The position numbers were made by a program, and so were the translations under genes. The notes beneath the pieces are model-generated. The model worked only from the letters and a program-made list of their open reading frames with translations. It made no database searches and was not told where the DNA came from. Below, in pieces: positions 12,570-15,104 of a stretch of DNA of 15,104 nucleotides (position 1 is the stretch's first letter; each line of letters begins with the position of its first letter). This DNA comes from an uncultured bacterium (GTDB taxonomy: Bacteria; Cyanobacteriota; Vampirovibrionia; Gastranaerophilales; Gastranaerophilaceae). The stretch is taken from positions 1 through 15,104 of the forward strand of contig USGC01000026.1 of NCBI GenBank assembly GCA_900554095.1. Reading direction: 5' to 3'.

Positions 12570-12642
12570 AACCTCTGCTAAAATTTACAAAGGTTGGATA
12601 AAAGATTTAGTAGAAAGTCATAATAACATACTTCTATAATGT

Positions 12643-12840
12643 ATGAGTGATACATTTAAGAAAATAAAAGAAGAATTGTCTGTTTATTATCCCGGTGTTA
12701 CGGATGATGAATTAGAAACAATGACTAAAAAGCTGATTAAATATTTTACACTTTCAGTCAAAGCTGTTTATGAAGCCAAGAAAGCTGAAACTCCATTAAG
12801 TGACACCGATGTCATTAAATCAGATATTTGTTGTTGTTAA
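12643..12840 (+). CDS. 65-residue hypothetical protein ending in CCC
   Basis: The protein starts MSDTFKKIKEELSVYYPGVT and continues DDELETMTKKLIKYFTLSVK, so it is helical, with a C-terminal tail PLSDTDVIKSDICCC. The alternation of charged and hydrophobic residues looks like a real protein. Support for the start is weak: there is no Shine-Dalgarno sequence, and a perfect TATAAT (12635-12640) lies 2 nt before the ATG. The tail is encoded by the fourth copy of the 28-bp palindrome, so that repeat either became coding or the ORF's end is fortuitous. It lies between the GC-rich region and the recombinase gene. Possibly a small regulator; the function is unknown. Confidence 0.55.
   Translation: MSDTFKKIKEELSVYYPGVTDDELETMTKKLIKYFTLSVKAVYEAKKAETPLSDTDVIKSDICCC
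12795..12822. repeat. 28-bp palindromic repeat, copy 4, inside a coding region
   Basis: Identical to copy 3 except for one base (TGACACCGATGTCA). It overlaps codons 52-60 of the 65-residue gene and lies about 180 bp upstream of the recombinase start. Confidence 0.8.
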
Positions 12841-12859
12841 TGACAAAAACTTTTAAAGC

Positions 12860-12886
12860 AACTTCATTTATTTTGTAAATGAGGTT
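12860..12886. promoter_or_regulatory. stem-loop after palindrome copy 4
   Basis: AACTTCATTTA (12860-12870), loop TTTTG, TAAATGAGGTT (12876-12886): ten Watson-Crick pairs and one G-T. It starts 20 nt after the stop of the 65-residue gene. It resembles the AACTTCT hairpins in its ends and in following a 28-bp palindrome. No T tract follows. Confidence 0.5.
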
Positions 12887-12970
12887 AATTGTCTGAAATA
12901 TCAGTAAAAAAGTTGCAAAATCATTCATTTTTTTGCGTACAATCCCAAAACAACACGACATAATAACATT

Positions 12971-12987
12971 ATCGGACTAATTTTAAG
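12971..12987 (+). promoter_or_regulatory. ATCGGACT motif and ribosome binding site of the recombinase gene
   Basis: ATCGGACT (12971-12978), the same octamer as in the att arms and tRNA, lies directly before the strong Shine-Dalgarno AAGGAG (12985-12990 region) and 22 nt before the ATG. If the recombinase binds the octamer, it could repress its own gene (inference). TTTTTTTGCGTAC (12928-12940) recurs at 12203-12215 and may be part of a shared promoter. Confidence 0.4.
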
Positions 12988-12999
12988 GAGTAATTTGTT

Positions 13000-14580
13000 A
13001 TGTCTAAAAAGAACAAATATCAAAATATCGCAGATGAAGAGTGTAAACAGGCTGTTATTTTTGCGCGTGTGTCATCAGAGGAACAGAAAAAAGGTGCTTC
13101 CATTGATGCTCAGCTTAAAACGGTTATTGATTACTGCGATAATCACAAGTTTAAGATTCTAGATAAATTCTCTATTGTAGAAAGTTCAACGCGTGGCGGT
13201 CGTTTAAAATTTTATGAAATGCTGGAATTTGTTAAACAGCAAAAACACAAAACCGCCATTGTTGTCAATTGTGTAGATAGATTACAAAGAGGTTATAAAG
13301 AATGTGTCGAACTTGATGAGTTACGTAAACAAGGAAGAATAGAGATACATTTTTATAAAGAAACTTTCTATTTGCATAAAGACAGTACCTCTTCTGATAT
13401 ATTGCGTTGGGATATGGGAGTATTATCTGCTAAGATGTATGTCGGGTCGCTGCGTGATAATGTCATCAGAAGTCAGGAATATAAAAGAGAACAAGGACAA
13501 TGGCAATCCTGTGCTCCGGTCGGTTATTTAAATGTACCCAAAACAAAGACATCTCCGGCAAATATAGTTATTGACCCAGACCGTGCGCCCAAGGTTAAAA
13601 GGCTTTTTGAAGAATATGCTAAAGGTGGTCGGACTTTGCAGGATATTACCAATTTAGCGAGAACATTGGGTTTATGCTCAAAAATGTGTACCGTTAAGAA
13701 AACAATCAGTCGGGCACAGGTGCAAAATATTCTTAAAAACACCTTTTATATTGGATATTTCACTCAAAAAGGCAAAGTTTACAAACATAATTATCCGCTT
13801 TTTATTGATGAAGATTTATTTCGCATTGTTCAGGACACGATGGAAGACAGGAAACGGGCACCTAGTAAATTATATTATGGTGATAAACAATACATATTCT
13901 CCGGTTTAGTCAGATGTGGTTGTTGTGGCAGCTTGATGACTTGCGAAACCAAGGTAAAAGACGCCAATCACTCTTATAATTATCTAAAATGCAACAAATT
14001 ACGCTCAAAATGTAGTCAGAAACCAATCAATGAAGCCAAAATCCTCGCCCAGCTTGAGAAAGAATTATGTTTACCAATGAATATTAGTGATGAGATGTTA
14101 AAAAATATCAAGTCCGAAGTCAAAAAGCAACTTAAAGAAGAAAGAGTAAATACGGCGACTCTTAAACGGGATATTACTATTAAGATAAATGATTTAGATG
14201 AACAACTCAAAACCTTATTCCGCGGTTATATCCAAGGAAAATGCGATGAAAAAATGTATAATGAATTGAAAACAGAAATTGAATTGGAAAAAGAGAAACT
14301 TCAAAAAGATATGGACAGATACCTTGAGATTGACACCGAAACTGATGAAACCTTGGCAAATATCGCTGAAATCGCGGCAAATGTTGGAAAATTCTTAAAA
14401 AGTCCGATTATTTCGCAAAAAAGAGACATTTTAAATTTAATCTTATCGGACTGCAAAACGGAAGGAAAAAATCTTTGTTTTTCAATAACTAAACCGTTTG
14501 ATGTACTGCTAAAAACGCCTGAAATTAACAAATGGTGCCGCTGGCAAGAATCGGACTTGCGACCCCGTCATTACCAATGA
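13000..14580 (+). CDS. large serine recombinase (integrase) of element E4
   Basis: A 526-residue large serine recombinase. The resolvase domain starts AVIFARVSSEEQKKGASIDA, with the catalytic serine about S25 and later arginines such as those in VDRLQRGYKE. The recombinase domain contains APVGYLNVP and VIDPDRAPKVKRLFEEYAKG. The zinc ribbon is SGLVRCGCCGSLMTCETKV with the second pair KCNKLRSKC. A long coiled coil runs at about 375-445. The start ATG 13000 has AAGGAG 10 nt upstream. From W512 the frame runs into the tRNA-Thr gene in antisense and ends CRWQESDLRPRHYQ; these last 13 residues are therefore chromosomal. In the excised circle the gene would instead continue into the arm at 5313-5396. 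Decayed relatives lie at 2996-3130 and 5135-5276. Confidence 0.95.
   Translation: MSKKNKYQNIADEECKQAVIFARVSSEEQKKGASIDAQLKTVIDYCDNHKFKILDKFSIVESSTRGGRLKFYEMLEFVKQQKHKTAIVVNCVDRLQRGYKECVELDELRKQGRIEIHFYKETFYLHKDSTSSDILRWDMGVLSAKMYVGSLRDNVIRSQEYKREQGQWQSCAPVGYLNVPKTKTSPANIVIDPDRAPKVKRLFEEYAKGGRTLQDITNLARTLGLCSKMCTVKKTISRAQVQNILKNTFYIGYFTQKGKVYKHNYPLFIDEDLFRIVQDTMEDRKRAPSKLYYGDKQYIFSGLVRCGCCGSLMTCETKVKDANHSYNYLKCNKLRSKCSQKPINEAKILAQLEKELCLPMNISDEMLKNIKSEVKKQLKEERVNTATLKRDITIKINDLDEQLKTLFRGYIQGKCDEKMYNELKTEIELEKEKLQKDMDRYLEIDTETDETLANIAEIAANVGKFLKSPIISQKRDILNLILSDCKTEGKNLCFSITKPFDVLLKTPEINKWCRWQESDLRPRHYQ
14531..14557 (+). other. attR of element E4 in the 3' end of tRNA-Thr
   Basis: AATGGTGC (14531-14538) is the 8-bp identity shared with 5305 and 3838. 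It covers the reverse complement of the tRNA's CCA, its discriminator base and the first two acceptor bases. Eleven bases further, ATCGGACT (14550-14557) corresponds to the tRNA T-loop region; in the element arms the same octamer is 16 bases from the core. The element lies left of the core and intact tRNA lies to the right. Confidence 0.75.
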
Positions 14581-14607
14581 CGTGCTCTACCACTGAGCTA
14601 CAGCGGC
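14533..14607 (-). tRNA. tRNA-Thr (GGT anticodon)
   Basis: A 75-nt tRNA with encoded CCA (14533-14535). The acceptor stem is GCCGCTG/CAGCGGC, the D arm GCTC-AGTGGTA-GAGC and the anticodon arm CGTCA-TTGGTAA-TGACG with anticodon GGT, which reads ACC/ACT. The variable loop is GGGTC and the T arm GCAAG-TCCGATT-CTTGC. The T loop has C where position 55 is normally T, which is unusual. The element inserted at the 3' end restores a complete tRNA, as is usual for tRNA-targeting elements. Confidence 0.95.
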
Positions 14608-14620
14608 GACAACGAAAGGA

Positions 14621-14649
14621 AACATACACGCCCTTCAAAAAAAAATCAA
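14621..14649 (-). promoter_or_regulatory. probable promoter of tRNA-Thr
   Basis: On the minus strand, TTGATT (14649-14644), a 17-bp spacer, and TATGTT (14626-14621) end 13 nt before the first tRNA base. Spacing and position are ideal and both hexamers are close to consensus. Confidence 0.6.
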
Positions 14650-14808
14650 GTATAATTTTATGATTAATGTTAATTATTTTTTTTACGGAAGTTTTTTCTG
14701 TCCCGGCGGCTCTTCAATTCTTCCTAACCGCCGCTATATATATTAAGCCGGAAGGAATAAACCTTTGCGGCACTAATAACTTATGACTGGCTGAACAATT
14801 AATCACGG
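14650..14808 (+). other. gene-free chromosomal stretch before a terminator
   Basis: Between the tRNA promoter and the terminator at 14809 no convincing gene is visible, only a 28-codon frame from 14660 without a ribosome binding site. Inverted repeats such as GCCGC/GCGGC (14732-14736 with 14767-14771) and CTTCC/GGAAG are present. A TATAAT (14651-14656) lies upstream. Ending in a strong terminator, the stretch could encode a small RNA, but I cannot name one. Confidence 0.3.
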
Positions 14809-14837
14809 AAACACCCGGTTTGTGCCGGGTGTTTTTT
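14809..14837 (+). terminator. intrinsic terminator
   Basis: AAACACCCGG-type arm (ACACCCGG 14811-14818) pairs with CCGGGTGT (14825-14832) around the loop TTTGTG, followed by a run of six T. It is a strong Rho-independent terminator for rightward transcription. The transcript it ends is not identified; it also insulates the lipoprotein gene that follows. Confidence 0.88.
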
Positions 14838-14899
14838 ATGCTTGGTTATTTTGCAAAAATCTTTTATGATAATTCCGGTTTGGTAAAGAGGATATGTCA

Positions 14900-15104
14900 A
14901 TGCATAGACTGTGGCTTGTGGCAGTGTTCTGCCTTTTTTTAAGCGCCTGCGCCGGAGAAAAGCCGGAACTGCGCAGCTCCTATCTGCTGGTAACCGGTCC
15001 GCACCGTTATCCGGTTACGCTTAACTTTGACGAGGAAAGCGGGCAGTATTGGGGCACTTATTTTAATCAATATTACGGAGACTATCGGCTGGAAGAAAAA
15101 GAAG
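14900..15104 (+). CDS. META-domain-like lipoprotein (3' end outside the window)
   Basis: The first 68 codons of a lipoprotein gene. The signal peptide MHRLWLVAVFCLFLSAC ends in the lipobox LSAC, so C17 would be lipidated after cleavage by signal peptidase II. The mature part, with YLLVTGPHRYPVTLNFDEES, then GQYWGTYFNQYYGDYRLEE, resembles the beta-strand pattern of META/HslJ domains (strand, F-D-E, G-x-(W/F)-x-G, N-x-Y-x-G-x-Y). ATGs at 14894 and 14900 are in frame; 14900 has AAGAGG at a spacing of 8 nt, while 14894 would have only 2. Composition is chromosomal. The frame is open at the window end. The domain assignment is by eye. Confidence 0.75.
   Translation, partial: MHRLWLVAVFCLFLSACAGEKPELRSSYLLVTGPHRYPVTLNFDEESGQYWGTYFNQYYGDYRLEEKE

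Noticed and set aside
12635..12640. TATAAT as the promoter of the 65-residue gene
   Set aside because: It lies 2 nt before the ATG, so the transcript would start inside the gene, and no -35 hexamer stands at the right distance.
9836..12822. The 28-bp repeats as a CRISPR array
   Set aside because: Spacing is irregular (hundreds to more than a thousand bases), there are no uniform spacers, and no cas genes are present.
14660..14746. 28-codon frame as a leader peptide gene
   Set aside because: There is no ribosome binding site, the composition is unconvincing, and no coding gene follows that it could regulate before the terminator.
14752..14775. GCCGGAAGGAA as part of an SRP RNA
   Set aside because: It resembles the GGAA loop of SRP RNA, but the conserved asymmetric internal loops and flanking pairs are missing.

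Overview
The window looks like the chromosome of an alphaproteobacterium, probably an uncultured host-associated or gut-type lineage (inference). The MurA sequence reads as alphaproteobacterial, DUF3768 is typical of that class, and the tRNA carries an encoded CCA. Chromosomal genes of ordinary base composition sit at both ends: murA with a small overlapping upstream gene on the left, and tRNA-Thr(GGT) with a lipoprotein gene on the right. The roughly 12.7 kb between them is much more AT-rich and is foreign.

The foreign part reads as a stack of elements accreted at the 3' end of tRNA-Thr. E1 (about 1775-3070) and E2 (about 3070-3838) carry diverged copies of a small membrane-protein module. 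E3 (3838-5305) carries an SH3/superinfection-immunity-like protein and a membrane-anchored NERD protein. E4 (5305-14538) is the youngest and looks complete. It holds a DpnII-type GATC restriction-modification operon, a membrane protein of unknown function, a small operon with DUF3768, an HUH (rolling-circle Rep-like) protein, a GC-rich stretch that may be a structured RNA, a 65-residue protein and a large serine recombinase. The recombinase gene runs into the tRNA. E2, E3 and E4 each begin with the same kind of left arm, and degraded 3' ends of recombinase genes lie at the E1/E2 and E3/E4 borders.

The most interesting signal is at the att sites. Each left arm (after 3840, after 5307, and fused to a recombinase remnant at 2996-3130) contains an open frame of 22 to 32 codons starting at the TGGTGC core. 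That frame is in register with the end of the recombinase gene. In the excised circle the recombinase should end with a charged 27-residue tail. Integration replaces this tail with 13 residues encoded antisense to the tRNA. The motif ATCGGACT lies 16 bp from the core in the element arm and 11 bp from it in the tRNA. This 5-bp offset is the one known between attP and attB half-sites of large serine integrases.

Other unexplained structure in E4: a 28-bp near-palindrome repeated four times with local hairpins nearby; a 28-nt AACTTCT...AGAAGTT hairpin repeat in three copies; and a 585-bp gene-free stretch between two convergent genes. In E1 and E2, two diverged copies of an intergenic stem-loop, with compensating changes in both arms, end exactly at the start codon of the membrane-protein gene.
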